Part shown: piece by piece, positions 26,764-36,503 of the stretch | Layout of the letters: each line of letters opens with the position of its first letter | How positions within the stretch are numbered: position 1 is the first letter of the stretch | Source: Prolixibacteraceae bacterium | Lineage (GTDB): Bacteria > Bacteroidota > Bacteroidia > Bacteroidales > Prolixibacteraceae | Direction of reading: 5' to 3' | DNA: 64,000 bases | Assembly (NCBI GenBank): GCA_025210775.1 | Contig: JAOARB010000020.1 | Span: 124,001 to 188,000, forward strand | The notes under the pieces: generated by a model | What the model was told of the DNA's origin: nothing | What the model saw: the letters and a program-made list of their open reading frames with translations, nothing else | Database searches by the model: none | Translations under genes and position numbers: made by a program

Positions 26764-27675
26764 TTATTTTAAACCTAAGACATGAGCTATTATTGCCATA
26801 CGTGTAAACACACCATTTCTTGCTTGATCGAAATAGTAAGCTTTTGGATTACTATCCACATCTGTTGCAATCTCATTAACACGAGGAAGCGGGTGTAAAA
26901 TTCTTAAATTATCCTTTGTATTCTCCAACATTGAGTTGTTTAAGATGTAAACATTCTTAACCTTCTCATACTCCATCACATCTTGAAAACGTTCCTTCTG
27001 AACACGGGTCATATACATGATATCAGCCTCTGAGATGATGTCTGTAAACTCTTTATGTTCAAAATATTTAATTCCCTTTTCTTTTAAATAAAGCTTATAT
27101 ACATCTGGCATCGAAAGCTCTTTAGGAGCTACAAAATTAAAAATCGGATTCTCAAAATAAGACATCGCCTCTAGTAGACTATGTACTGTTCTACCATACT
27201 TCAAGTCTCCAACCATAAATAGATTCAGATTATCCAAAGTCTTCTGTGTTTTTTGGATAGAATACAAATCTAATAACGTTTGCGATGGATGCTGATTAGA
27301 TCCGTCTCCTGCATTTACAACAGGAACTGATGATACCTCACTTGCATATCGTGCACTTCCCTCAATAGGATGTCTCATGATAATTAAATCTGCATATCCG
27401 CTCACCATTTTGATAGTATCATGTAACGTCTCCCCTTTTGTCACACTAGATGACGAAGAATCGGAAAAGCCAATAATACGACCTCCTAAGCGATTGATTG
27501 CTGTCTCAAAACTTAAACGAGTTCTTGTTGAAGGTTCGAAAAATAAAGTAGCTACTACTTTCCCCTCTAACAATCGTTGGTTTGGATTTGCCTCAAAATC
27601 AGCGGCAAGTTCTAAAATTCGAAGGTATTCTTCCTTCGAAAAATCTGTAATGGATATTAAACTTTTTGTTGTCAT
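26764..27675 (-). CDS. pyrB: Aspartate carbamoyltransferase catalytic chain
   Basis: First committed step of pyrimidine synthesis: carbamoyl phosphate plus aspartate gives carbamoyl aspartate. The 303-residue product carries the carbamoyl-phosphate motif [45 protein letters not shown] and the aspartate-binding LHPLPRV. First gene of pyrB-pyrI-GAF. No attenuator is obvious upstream; instead the terminator of the next gene (yigZ-like) occupies the space. Confidence 0.97.
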   Translation of the reverse strand: MTTKSLISITDFSKEEYLRILELAADFEANPNQRLLEGKVVATLFFEPSTRTRLSFETAINRLGGRIIGFSDSSSSSVTKGETLHDTIKMVSGYADLIIMRHPIEGSARYASEVSSVPVVNAGDGSNQHPSQTLLDLYSIQKTQKTLDNLNLFMVGDLKYGRTVHSLLEAMSYFENPIFNFVAPKELSMPDVYKLYLKEKGIKYFEHKEFTDIISEADIMYMTRVQKERFQDVMEYEKVKNVYILNNSMLENTKDNLRILHPLPRVNEIATDVDSNPKAYYFDQARNGVFTRMAIIAHVLGLK

Positions 27676-27699
27676 AAAAAAACAGGTGAATTAAAAGAC

Positions 27700-27735
27700 A
27701 AAAAAAATACCAATAGCAATAAAGCTATTGGTATA
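27700..27735 (-). terminator. Terminator of the yigZ-family gene
   Basis: Perfect 10-bp stem TACCAATAGC / GCTATTGGTA with a 6-base loop; on the minus strand followed by eight T. It lies 90 bases past the stop and just before pyrB. Confidence 0.8.
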
Positions 27736-27824
27736 TAAAAAATAAATTGAAGTTACTTCTATTACGGAAATAACATCTTAATAATATGCGATCTATATAT
27801 TGAAATAAATTAATCATAAATTAC

Positions 27825-28445
27825 TTATCTGGTTCCAATGATTTCAACAATGGCACTCTCTATCTTAGATAAACGTTCTACCACTCTTTTTGTTTTCTGC
27901 TGTCTGACTGGCAGGACAATCTTACACATCAAATCATATTCTGAAGAAAGTTGCTTGAGATCCTCATCCTTGATTACTTTCATCACATCATTCATCACAA
28001 GATAATCAAAAGTAACCTCAACCTTATCCTCAACAATTTTTTCTATTACATTAGCATTATCAATAACATCCCTTGTAGCGTTCTTATAGGCATTAATTAA
28101 ACCTGGAACTCCTAATAAAGTTCCTCCAAAATATCGAACAACTACAACCAAAATGTTAGTAATATTTTTTGACAATAATTGACCTAGTATAGGCTTTCCA
28201 GCACTTCCTGAAGGCTCCCCATCATCATTTGCTCTAAATCGTTCGCCATCGACTCCTAAACGCCAAGCAAAACAATGATGCCTAGCACTATAGTGCTCTT
28301 TTTTTAGAACTTCTATAATCGGTTTGACCTCATCCTCAGAATAGATAGGATAAGCATAAGCAATAAATTTACTTCCCTTGTCCTTAAACAACCCTTCCGA
28401 AGAAGATTCAATAGTCAAATATGTATCTTTTAAATTTTCTGACAC
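27825..28445 (-). CDS. YigZ/IMPACT family protein
   Basis: Member of the UPF0029/IMPACT family, whose eukaryotic member regulates GCN2; bacterial function is unresolved. The 206-residue product has the N-terminal IMPACT domain with KDKGSKFIAYAYPI, ARHHCFAWRLG, RANDDGEPSGSAGKPIL and VVVVRYFGGTLLGVPGLINAY, and a C-terminal EF-G-V-like DUF1949 domain. The only sensible start is a GTG at 28445; a stop codon lies in frame 24 bases upstream and no ATG follows before the conserved domain. It lies just downstream of dnaA on the same strand. Confidence 0.92.
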   Translation of the reverse strand: MSENLKDTYLTIESSSEGLFKDKGSKFIAYAYPIYSEDEVKPIIEVLKKEHYSARHHCFAWRLGVDGERFRANDDGEPSGSAGKPILGQLLSKNITNILVVVVRYFGGTLLGVPGLINAYKNATRDVIDNANVIEKIVEDKVEVTFDYLVMNDVMKVIKDEDLKQLSSEYDLMCKIVLPVRQQKTKRVVERLSKIESAIVEIIGTR

Positions 28446-28475
28446 TATCTTAAATGAAATCTTTTACATTAAACA

Positions 28476-28502
28476 AAAGGCAGACAATAATTGTCTGCCT
28501 TT
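28476..28502 (-). terminator. Terminator of dnaA
   Basis: Perfect 12-bp stem AAAGGCAGACAA / TTGTCTGCCTTT around a 3-base loop, directly at the end of dnaA; on the minus strand TTTTGTTTAA follows. Confidence 0.85.
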
Positions 28503-28506
28503 AATA

Positions 28507-29985
28507 TTAAACTCTAATCTGAGATTCAATATCAGATATATATTTTTGAATTTTTTTATCCGTCTCTTTTAAATTACCAATAGTCTTACAAGCGTGTAAA
28601 ACTGTTGCATGATCTTTCTTTCCAATCTGAGCTCCAATAGACGAGAGAGAAGAATCAGTTAGATGTTTTGCAAAATACATTGCAATCTGTCTTGCCTGAA
28701 CAATTTCTCGCTTTCTTGTTTTTGCTTGAAGCTGATCTGGCTTCATCTTAAAATAATCACAAACAGCTTTAGTTATAGAAGGAATATTATACTCTTTCTT
28801 TGCTTGTTTTACAAGCTTAGATATAGCATCATTAGCCAAACTAATATTAATACTCTTGTTGTTGAGTGTTGATTGTGCAAGTAACGAAATAATAGCTCCT
28901 TCAAGCTCTCTGACATTGTTTTTCACATTAGATGCAATGTACTCTACGACCGAATTCTCTAAATCAAGCCCATTCATCAATGCTTTTTGCTTAAGTATAG
29001 CAACACGAGTATCATAATTTGGCTCTGTAATATCAGCAGTTAATCCCCACTTAAAACGAGTCAATAAACGCTCTTCCATTCCCTTCAATTCAACAGGAGG
29101 CTTATCCGACGTTAAAATCAGCTGCTTCTTATTCTGATGCAAATGATTAAATATATGAAAAAATGCCAACTGTGTCTTCTCTCTACCAGCCAATTCTTGT
29201 ATGTCATCAATAATAAGGACATCAATCATTTGATAGAAATGAAGGAAATCGTTTCTGTTGTTATTTTTTGTTGCCTCCGAAAATTGAGTCATAAACTTAT
29301 TTGCAGAAACATATAAAACAGTTTTCTCCGGAAAGTTAACTTTCACCTCATTACCTACAGCTTGAGCTACATGAGTCTTACCTAATCCTGAATTACCATA
29401 AATTACTAAAGGATTAAAAGCAGTACCTCCAGGGTTCTTTGCAATTGCAAAACCTGCACTTCTAGCTAATTTATTACAATCCCCTTCAATAAAATTCTGA
29501 AAATTATTAGTAGAATTCAACTGTGGATCAATTTGAATCTTACGAATACCTGGTATAACAAAAGGGTTTCGAATAGAATTGTCCTTGCTTTGAGGAAAAG
29601 TATTATATGAATGTTTGTTACGATTACTTTGAGGTTTCGTTGAAGAAATTGCACTCGAAGTTACATTAGGCATGGTAGTAGAAGGAATTTCAACATTAAC
29701 GTTGGCCCCTTTTTTACTTTGCAAACTTGCATGATCCATTTTTACATGATAATCCAATTTTGCTCCTTGGCCTAAATGTAAACGTAAAGCTTTGCGTAAA
29801 ATATCAATAAACTGCTCTTCCAAATACTCATAAAAGAATGGACTAGGTACTTGTATCGTCAAAACACCCCCATCTAGCCTAATAGGTATAATTGGTTCAA
29901 ACCAAGTTTTATAACTAATAGCTGGGATATTCTCGCGAATTACCGCCAAACATTTATTCCATATTTCAACGTGATTTCTATTCAT
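28507..29985 (-). CDS. dnaA: Chromosomal replication initiator DnaA
   Basis: Binds DnaA boxes at the origin and melts DNA. The 492-residue product has N-terminal domain I (HVEIWNKCLAVIRENIPAISYKTWFEPI), a low-complexity linker (about 95-150), the AAA+ domain with Walker A GNSGLGKTH and Walker B VLIIDDIQ, and domain IV with the DNA-binding signature KKDHATVLHACKTIGN near the end. The 287-base upstream region is AT-rich but I find no cluster of TTATCCACA-like boxes there, and no dnaN or gidA nearby, so the origin is probably not in this window. Confidence 0.97.
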   Translation of the reverse strand: MNRNHVEIWNKCLAVIRENIPAISYKTWFEPIIPIRLDGGVLTIQVPSPFFYEYLEEQFIDILRKALRLHLGQGAKLDYHVKMDHASLQSKKGANVNVEIPSTTMPNVTSSAISSTKPQSNRNKHSYNTFPQSKDNSIRNPFVIPGIRKIQIDPQLNSTNNFQNFIEGDCNKLARSAGFAIAKNPGGTAFNPLVIYGNSGLGKTHVAQAVGNEVKVNFPEKTVLYVSANKFMTQFSEATKNNNRNDFLHFYQMIDVLIIDDIQELAGREKTQLAFFHIFNHLHQNKKQLILTSDKPPVELKGMEERLLTRFKWGLTADITEPNYDTRVAILKQKALMNGLDLENSVVEYIASNVKNNVRELEGAIISLLAQSTLNNKSINISLANDAISKLVKQAKKEYNIPSITKAVCDYFKMKPDQLQAKTRKREIVQARQIAMYFAKHLTDSSLSSIGAQIGKKDHATVLHACKTIGNLKETDKKIQKYISDIESQIRV

Positions 29986-30272
29986 TTATCATCAACAAAG
30001 CAACACCTATTTTACTTTTTCAGCAGAGATAGGCTATATTAACATTTTATTTTATATTCTCTTTTCAGTACAAATATCTACAAATAATTGTTTATAAAAA
30101 ACAGATTATTTTCTTGTTTTTCTCAAAACAGCTCTACTTAGCTATGAATCAATACATTACACTAACACACTGAATATTAATCAATTAAACAATAACATAA
30201 AAATAAAAGACCTATTGAATAAAGGTTTATTGGATTTTAAGAACAAATTTTAGAATCTTTAAAAATCAAGAG

Positions 30273-31457
30273 TTATTTAAATGCTTTATCAAGATCTATA
30301 ATCTTTCCCTTCTTAAATGCCACTATTTTAGCATACGGTATATTTGTTTGCATTCTTTGCAATTCAATCTTTGCTTTACTAAAATCCTGATAATCTTCTG
30401 ATTTCCAATAACCACTTTTCTTATTCTCAATCAAGGTATAATCATTTAGATAGATCTTTTGCGAAGGCAAAACAACATTTTTATCAACAATAACAGCTAA
30501 AGATACTTTTGATCTTAACACAAAGTTTTCAACATCAACGAAGAAATTTTTCTTACCAAAATTGACCCCATTAATATTAACATATCTTTCTGGATGATTT
30601 TTAAAATCTGTCACTAATACATTAACACTATGCATTGTTTCATTTAATTTAGTGATCATGGCATCATCATAAATCATTTGACCAATAGAACCACTACCAC
30701 TTTTTATTTGAGAAGAAACAGAGCTGAGATTTTGAATTAAAGTATCTAATCCACTATGATTCATTTTCTTTGTAAGCTGATTTAAACCAGAGATGGTACT
30801 TTTCGTACTAGAAACAACAAATTTTAATGAGTCCGATAAATCAGAACCATTCTTAATCATATTATCAAGGTGACGTCTATTCTTATTCGTTAATTTTGCA
30901 ATATCATTACTAATTGTTTTTATGTTACTAAACGATTCTCTAATTTCCTGTTGGGTATCTTCATTTAAGATTGCATTGATAGAATGCATCGTTTGGTTCG
31001 TTTCAAAGACCAAGGTCTCAATTTGTTTTTGCAGTGGAGCTAGCTTTTTATTCAGCTCAGAAACTAAGTCTAATTCCACCTTCCCTACTAAAGAATCAGC
31101 TGCAACAGTACCCTGTACAACTTCTTCTAATCGAATTGCTTTAGAACCTAAAAAATCAGTACTTACAATCTTCGCCACACTATTTGCACCTAAAACAAGA
31201 TCATTGCGTACATCAATAGCTACAATCATTTTATTAGATTCAAAATCAATATTAATTTTAGAAACAACTCCTACTTTAAATCCATTATACAGTACGGGAC
31301 TACTCTCAATTAGACCATTGATATTTTCATATGAGACAAAATATCTTTTATCTCCAGAAAAAACACCACGACCTTTTAAAAAATTCATTCCTAACACAAA
31401 CACAACAATTGTACAAGCAAAAACAAGTCCAATTTTTAAATTTCTTTTCTTATCCAT
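30273..31457 (-). CDS. MCE/MlaD-family lipid transport protein
   Basis: Inner-membrane anchored, periplasmic substrate-binding component of a phospholipid transport system (Mla-type). The 394-residue product has one N-terminal membrane helix (IGLVFACTIVVFVLGMNFL), the MCE domain (FVSYENINGLIESSPVLYNGFKVGVVSKI, residues about 38-110) and a long helical C-terminal part with recurring LTKKMNHSGLDTLIQNLSSV-type segments expected to form the needle-like tube. It is 16 bases downstream of the amidase gene on the same strand. The ATPase and permease genes are not in this window. Confidence 0.93.
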   Translation of the reverse strand: MDKKRNLKIGLVFACTIVVFVLGMNFLKGRGVFSGDKRYFVSYENINGLIESSPVLYNGFKVGVVSKINIDFESNKMIVAIDVRNDLVLGANSVAKIVSTDFLGSKAIRLEEVVQGTVAADSLVGKVELDLVSELNKKLAPLQKQIETLVFETNQTMHSINAILNEDTQQEIRESFSNIKTISNDIAKLTNKNRRHLDNMIKNGSDLSDSLKFVVSSTKSTISGLNQLTKKMNHSGLDTLIQNLSSVSSQIKSGSGSIGQMIYDDAMITKLNETMHSVNVLVTDFKNHPERYVNINGVNFGKKNFFVDVENFVLRSKVSLAVIVDKNVVLPSQKIYLNDYTLIENKKSGYWKSEDYQDFSKAKIELQRMQTNIPYAKIVAFKKGKIIDLDKAFK

Positions 31458-31473
31458 ATATTAATTTACAAAA

Positions 31474-32604
31474 TCATTTCCCTAACAAAAGTTTCACTGA
31501 AACTTTATTTCCTTGTGCGTCAAACGCAACAATAAATGCATCTTTCACCGTCCTTTTAACAGAAGCTAATGCCACCTTAGCATCATTAAACGTTTTATAT
31601 TTGCCATAATAATAGCGGAACCATCCTTTATTGTTCTTTTGAAAAACATCTTTATACTGTAATCCAAATCTTGAGACAGATAAGCTTTTAGAAGAAGCCG
31701 CGAGCTGGATAGAAAAATATTCACCATCCACTTCTACACTTCTTTTTACATCATTTTCTACATGCAACGTAGTGACAGGCTCTTTTGTTTTAACGACCTC
31801 AACTCCCTGTTGCTTTAAATATTTCAAGATAGATTCACATAATATTCCTGATATTTTCGAAACCCCCTGCCACGACTTTAACGTATTACAATCTTTTTTA
31901 TTACTTAAATATCCTAATTCGACCAATACACTTGGCATTTCAGTCTTTCGAAGAACAAGAAAACCTGCTTGTCGAACTCCTCTTGTCGCAACTTTTTTAG
32001 ATGAAAAACTATCGTTAATCATTTTTGAGAAAAAAATACTCTCATTAAAGTTATCATCCTTCACCATGGTCATCATAATATAAGATTCTGGTGAAAATGG
32101 ATCAAAATCAGCATACGTTTGAGCATGATTCTCTTCCATAAGAATCACACTATTTTCCATCTTAGCAACTTGATTCTCTCGTTCTAATCCAGCAACACCC
32201 AAGGTATAAACTTCAACTCCAAATATCTTAGGACTACTACAAGCATTAGCATGTAAAGACACAAAAAGATCAGCGTGAGCATTATTTGCAATTTCTGCCC
32301 TCTTATTAAGCTCTACAAAGCGATCGTCCATTCTTGTCATGATCACTTTAATACAAGTATGATAGGGCTTCAACCTTTTTTCCAAGGCTAATGCCATTCT
32401 CAAGACTACATCTTTTTCTTTTGTTTTATAACGTATAGCCCCTGGATCTTTCCCTCCATGCCCTGCATCAATAACCAAAACAAAAGTTGATTTATCTTTT
32501 ACAGAAGCACTCACAGAAAGAGCGCTGATTATAACGAGCAACAAAACAAAGACTTTTTTCGTTAATATTAAACGAAAAATCCTCATCAATAACGTGATTT
32601 TCAT
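31474..32604 (-). CDS. N-acetylmuramoyl-L-alanine amidase with C-terminal SPOR-like domain
   Basis: Zinc amidase (Amidase_3) that cuts peptide stems from peptidoglycan during division or remodelling. The 376-residue product has a signal sequence (KKVFVLLLVIISALSVSAS), then VIDAGHGGKDPGAIRY (first Zn His), NKRAEIANNAHADLFVSLHANA (third ligand His) and LVELGYLSNKKD with the catalytic glutamate. The C-terminal part (about 295-370; YFSIQLAASSKSL, GWFRYYYGKYKTFNDAKVAL) resembles a SPOR peptidoglycan-binding domain. The ATG at 32586 is an alternative start. It is cotranscribed with the MCE gene and divergent from lptD. Confidence 0.93.
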   Translation of the reverse strand: MKITLLMRIFRLILTKKVFVLLLVIISALSVSASVKDKSTFVLVIDAGHGGKDPGAIRYKTKEKDVVLRMALALEKRLKPYHTCIKVIMTRMDDRFVELNKRAEIANNAHADLFVSLHANACSSPKIFGVEVYTLGVAGLERENQVAKMENSVILMEENHAQTYADFDPFSPESYIMMTMVKDDNFNESIFFSKMINDSFSSKKVATRGVRQAGFLVLRKTEMPSVLVELGYLSNKKDCNTLKSWQGVSKISGILCESILKYLKQQGVEVVKTKEPVTTLHVENDVKRSVEVDGEYFSIQLAASSKSLSVSRFGLQYKDVFQKNNKGWFRYYYGKYKTFNDAKVALASVKRTVKDAFIVAFDAQGNKVSVKLLLGK

Positions 32605-32634
32605 AAATACGACTTAGGATAATAACAGACAAGG

Positions 32635-32642
32635 CAAATATA
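32635..32642 (-). promoter_or_regulatory. -7 element TATATTTG of the amidase-MCE operon
   Basis: On the minus strand an exact TAnnTTTG match 30 bases before the amidase ATG. It lies back to back with the lptD -7 element 48 bases away. No clear -33 element. Confidence 0.45.
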
Positions 32643-32689
32643 AGTATTAAATTAAAAAACTTTAAACTACTTTTGATGAAGGGTTTTTA

Positions 32690-32697
32690 TATTTTTG
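32690..32697 (+). promoter_or_regulatory. -7 element TATTTTTG of lptD
   Basis: Exact TAnnTTTG match; transcript start would be near 32705, giving a leader of about 75 bases before the TTG start at 32779. A TTTTG lies upstream but 14 bases away, closer than usual. Confidence 0.4.
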
Positions 32698-32778
32698 CAA
32701 CACAAACATTATTATTCAAACGAGTTAATTCATAAACACTCGAACGAATTAATTTGTTAAACAACAATTCATCATATC

Positions 32779-35379
32779 TTGAAGAAAAATAGAATTATAT
32801 TATCTCTTATAACATGTCTTATGTTGGTTAATACAACCACAAAGGCAAATATGGGTAAAATGGCCCCGTATGTATTATTTGAACAAGACTCTATCATTTC
32901 ACAAAGAGACACAACAACCAATCATAACGATACGATCTCAAATAAATCTATGAGTTCGATTGATGCACAAATCATTTCAACAGGAAAAGATTCTATCGTA
33001 GTGATGCCTTCACAAGGGAAAACAATATATTATGGGGATGCTTCTGTAACTTATAAAGATCTCGTATTGAAAGCAGCCTATATCGAAATGACCATGGATA
33101 GTTCTGAGATATTTGCCAAAGGTCTTCCCGACTCAACAGGGGCAATTATTGGAAAACCAATTTTTAAACAAGGGGCAGATGAATTTGATGCAGATGCCAT
33201 ACGTTACAATTTCAAAACTAAAAAAGGAATTGTTACTGGAGTTGTTACTGAGCAACAAGGAGGAAATGTACAGGGAGGAAAAGCAAAAATGCTTAACGAT
33301 TCTGTTTTCTGTATGGTAAATGGAAAATACTCAACATGTGATCACAAAGAGCATCCTCACTTTTATCTACAATTAACTAAAGCAAAAGTTATAGCTAATA
33401 AAAAGATAATCTCAGGTCCTGCCTATTTAGTAGTAGAAGATGTCCCCCTAAAGTTTTTATTTATTCCTTTTGGATATTTTCCAAACCAAAAGAAGTACTC
33501 ATCTGGATTAATCATCCCATCCTATGGAGAGGAGCAGAATCGTGGATTTTTTCTTCGTGACTTAGGGTACTATTGGGCAGCAAGTCCTTACTTTGATTTT
33601 CAAGCATTAACCGACATATACTCTAATGGATCTTGGGGTATAAAAGGCAAGTCAACCTACAAAAAAAGATATAAGTTCAATGGTAACTTTAACCTTCAAT
33701 ACTACAACAATAAATTTGGAGAAGAAGGGATAACCACAGGAAACAAAGCATATAGAGAAGAGAAGCAATTTAGCATTAGATGGGACCACAGTCAAGATTC
33801 TAAGGCAAATCCGACACAAACATTTAGTGCTTCTGTGAATCTGTCTTCATCCTCTTTTAACCAAGACAACGCTACGAGCTACAATGATTATTTATCAGGG
33901 ACTCAAAGCTCAAGTATTTCATACTCAAAGAACTGGCCAAACTCACCATTTAGCCTATCGTCTAGTTTAAATGCGACACAAAATCTTCGAGATTCTACCA
34001 TCAGTTTGTCATTACCCAATGTTAGCTTTAACATGTCAAGGGTACGTCCGTTTAAAAGAGAGAATATGGTTGGAGGAGCCAAATGGTATGACAACCTTTC
34101 TTTAAGTTACTCTATGGATCTTAAGAATAGTATAAATACGAAACAAGACGAATTAATGCACTCCTCCTTAAGCAAGGACTGGAGAAATGGAGTAAAACAC
34201 TCTGTGCCTATTTCAACCAGTGTTCGTTTTCTAAAATACATTACAGCAACACCAAGCTTTACCTATAATGAAAGATGGTATTCCTATTCCTCAGAACAAA
34301 TGATGATGCCCAATGGTCAGATCCAAAAAGACACGATCAACGGTTTCACAAGGGATTATGATTATGCTTTTAGTATTGGAACAAGTACAACCCTATACGG
34401 AATGTATCAACCAATAAATAAAAACTCAAGGATAAAAGGTATACGACATGTGATGCGTCCTTCGATTAGTCTAAGTTATCGCCCAGACTTTAGTGAAAGT
34501 AAATATGGGCTATATGGAAGCTATATAAACAACCAAGGTAAAGAAGTAAAATATTCTTACCATAGCGATGGGATATATGGTTATGCTGGTTCTGGTAAAT
34601 CCGGATTGTTATCTTTCTCTTTAGACAACAATGTTGAGATGAAAGTATTAAACAATAAGGATACTACGTCCAATAATCCGTATAAAAAAATACCATTATT
34701 AGATCAACTATCCTTTAGTTCTTCTTATAACTTTATGGTGGACTCGTTTAATGTAGCCCCTATTCTAATGAGAGGTAGAACTAAAGTCGCTGGAGTAAAT
34801 ATTAATTTCGGAGCAACATTTGACCCTTACTATTTTGATGAGTCAGAAGGCCGACGAGTAAACAAATTCATGATAAATGAAACTAGTAAACTAGCAAGAA
34901 CAACAAATGCTAATTTATCATTTGGAATGAATTTCAACTCAAAAAAGAAGGAAGGTAAGGATGGTGATAAAGGGAAAGATGATACCAACGACCAGATGAA
35001 TGACCCATATATGAATATGGTGCATCAATATGCTGATTTTGATATTCCCTGGAATTTTAGTTTCGATTATACATTTAACTATTCTAATTTTGACCCTCGT
35101 CAAGACCCAAATATCTCACAAACAGTTAATTTTAGAGGAGATTTTAATCTAACTAAGAAATGGAAAATCTCATTTAACTCAGGTTATGATATACAAAAGA
35201 AAGAAATAACTTTTACAAGCTTCCATATATATCGTAATCTACACTGTTTCCAGATGTCATTTGACATGATCCCATTTGGATATAGACAAAGTTACACCTT
35301 TACCATTCAAGCTAGTTCTTCAATGCTTAAAGACTTAAAATTAACCAAAAGACAATCATTCTACGACAACAGAAGATAA
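32779..35379 (+). CDS. lptD: LPS-assembly outer-membrane protein LptD
   Basis: Outer-membrane translocon that inserts lipopolysaccharide into the outer leaflet. The 866-residue product starts at a TTG: an in-frame stop lies 21 bases upstream, and the signal peptide (MKKNRIILSLITCLMLVNTTTKA) begins exactly there, while the next ATG would cut it. An N-terminal OstA/LptA-like beta-jellyroll follows (YYGDASVTYKDLVLKAAYIEM, GADEFDADAIRYNFKTKKG), then the long LptD barrel with GLIIPSYGEEQNRGFFLRDLGYYWA. Shorter-tailed than proteobacterial LptD, with a soluble segment GKDGDKGKDDTNDQ near residue 730. Divergent from the amidase gene. Confidence 0.93.
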   Translation: MKKNRIILSLITCLMLVNTTTKANMGKMAPYVLFEQDSIISQRDTTTNHNDTISNKSMSSIDAQIISTGKDSIVVMPSQGKTIYYGDASVTYKDLVLKAAYIEMTMDSSEIFAKGLPDSTGAIIGKPIFKQGADEFDADAIRYNFKTKKGIVTGVVTEQQGGNVQGGKAKMLNDSVFCMVNGKYSTCDHKEHPHFYLQLTKAKVIANKKIISGPAYLVVEDVPLKFLFIPFGYFPNQKKYSSGLIIPSYGEEQNRGFFLRDLGYYWAASPYFDFQALTDIYSNGSWGIKGKSTYKKRYKFNGNFNLQYYNNKFGEEGITTGNKAYREEKQFSIRWDHSQDSKANPTQTFSASVNLSSSSFNQDNATSYNDYLSGTQSSSISYSKNWPNSPFSLSSSLNATQNLRDSTISLSLPNVSFNMSRVRPFKRENMVGGAKWYDNLSLSYSMDLKNSINTKQDELMHSSLSKDWRNGVKHSVPISTSVRFLKYITATPSFTYNERWYSYSSEQMMMPNGQIQKDTINGFTRDYDYAFSIGTSTTLYGMYQPINKNSRIKGIRHVMRPSISLSYRPDFSESKYGLYGSYINNQGKEVKYSYHSDGIYGYAGSGKSGLLSFSLDNNVEMKVLNNKDTTSNNPYKKIPLLDQLSFSSSYNFMVDSFNVAPILMRGRTKVAGVNINFGATFDPYYFDESEGRRVNKFMINETSKLARTTNANLSFGMNFNSKKKEGKDGDKGKDDTNDQMNDPYMNMVHQYADFDIPWNFSFDYTFNYSNFDPRQDPNISQTVNFRGDFNLTKKWKISFNSGYDIQKKEITFTSFHIYRNLHCFQMSFDMIPFGYRQSYTFTIQASSSMLKDLKLTKRQSFYDNRR

Positions 35380-35383
35380 TCTC

Positions 35384-35420
35384 TATTTAGATCCTCATAT
35401 TTAAAATGAGGATCTAAATA
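35384..35420 (+). terminator. Hairpin after lptD
   Basis: Perfect 15-bp stem TATTTAGATCCTCAT / ATGAGGATCTAAATA with a 7-base loop, 4 bases past the lptD stop. The T run is weak, so it may terminate inefficiently or protect the 3' end. Confidence 0.6.
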
Positions 35421-35454
35421 AATGATTTAATACTAATTATCTCCTAAAGATTCG

Positions 35455-35462
35455 TAGATTTG
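35455..35462 (+). promoter_or_regulatory. -7-like element TAGATTTG of the rluA-family gene
   Basis: Exact TAnnTTTG match 60 bases before the ATG; no -33 element visible. A small inverted repeat (GATCTC/GAGATC, near 35492-35508) follows in the leader. Confidence 0.3.
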
Positions 35463-35522
35463 CTTCTTATTATATAGAATTTTAAAATAACGATCTCATT
35501 TAGAGATCATTCGTTACTTGAG

Positions 35523-36428
35523 ATGAAAAAAAAGAATTCTGACTTTTTCAATAAGTCTAAAAAAAATAGTACCCAATTCACGATACAAGAAGAAATCACT
35601 CTAATGGATTTCTTACAATTGAAATATACCGATCGTAGTAGAGCTTCATTAAAACAAATGTTACATAATGAACTTGTTAAGGTAAATAATGAGGTTATTA
35701 CTCAATACAATTATAACCTACATCAAGGAAGTAAAGTCGAAATTACTTCAGTAAAGCCTAAGAAAATCAAAAAAGTTCGCGGTATTGAAATTCTTTTTGA
35801 AGACAAATCTCTTATTATCATTAACAAACCTGCAGGTCTCTCAACAATGCCATTTGGTAATGGTAGTAAAGATTCTGTTTTTTCCATTCTTACTTATTAC
35901 GTAAAAGGGAAAAGCAAGAGACATGAAATATATAATATCCATCGTATTGATAAAGACGTGTCTGGCATCATGGTATGGGCTAAAAATGAATTCATTGCAG
36001 AACAAGTAAAAGAACAATGGATAGCCACACCTCCTCGCAGAAGCTATTATGCAGTTATTGAAGGTAAATTTCCTCAAAAAGAAGGGAAGATCACCTCTTT
36101 TATGAAGGATATAAAAGGGAAAATTGTAAAATCAAAACAGGATGTTTCATATGGTAAAGAAGTAACAACATATTACCATGTACTAGATCACAAAGGTTCT
36201 TTTTCTCTTGTAAAGATGTGGGCAAAACATACATTTAAACATCAGTTTAGGGTACATGCCAAAGAATTAGGAGCTCCTATACTTGGAGATAAAGTCTACG
36301 AAGCAACACGTAACAACCTAAAGAAACTAGCTTTACATCTAGGGGATATTAAAATGGTACACCCTCAGACAAACAAGCCTTTAGAGATCAAAACAGAGAT
36401 ACCTTTAGATTATCGTAAGCTATTCTAG
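35523..36428 (+). CDS. RluA-family RNA pseudouridine synthase
   Basis: Converts uridine to pseudouridine in rRNA or tRNA. The 301-residue product has an N-terminal S4-like domain (RASLKQMLHNELVKVNNEVI, residues about 35-80) and the catalytic domain with FEDKSLIIINKPAGLSTMP and HRIDKDVSG, where Asp is the nucleophile (HRxDxxxSG). KHTFKHQFRVHAKELGAPILGD is the usual third motif; the common KTGRxHQIR form is altered here to KHTFKHQFR. The exact target base is unknown. Confidence 0.92.
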   Translation: MKKKNSDFFNKSKKNSTQFTIQEEITLMDFLQLKYTDRSRASLKQMLHNELVKVNNEVITQYNYNLHQGSKVEITSVKPKKIKKVRGIEILFEDKSLIIINKPAGLSTMPFGNGSKDSVFSILTYYVKGKSKRHEIYNIHRIDKDVSGIMVWAKNEFIAEQVKEQWIATPPRRSYYAVIEGKFPQKEGKITSFMKDIKGKIVKSKQDVSYGKEVTTYYHVLDHKGSFSLVKMWAKHTFKHQFRVHAKELGAPILGDKVYEATRNNLKKLALHLGDIKMVHPQTNKPLEIKTEIPLDYRKLF

Positions 36429-36454
36429 TTAAGATAATATTTTCATAAAATACA

Positions 36455-36488
36455 TAAAAAAGGATGAGCCAAACTCATCCTTTTTTTT
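36455..36488. terminator. Bidirectional terminator between rluA-family gene and hppA
   Basis: Stem AAAAAAGGATGAG / CTCATCCTTTTTT with a 6-base loop between convergent stops, with A and T runs on both sides. Confidence 0.9.
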
Positions 36489-36503
36489 CATACAAAAATC
36501 TCA

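Noticed and set aside
29986..30272. Replication origin upstream of dnaA
   Set aside because: AT-rich, but I find no cluster of TTATCCACA-like boxes and no dnaN or other origin marker nearby.
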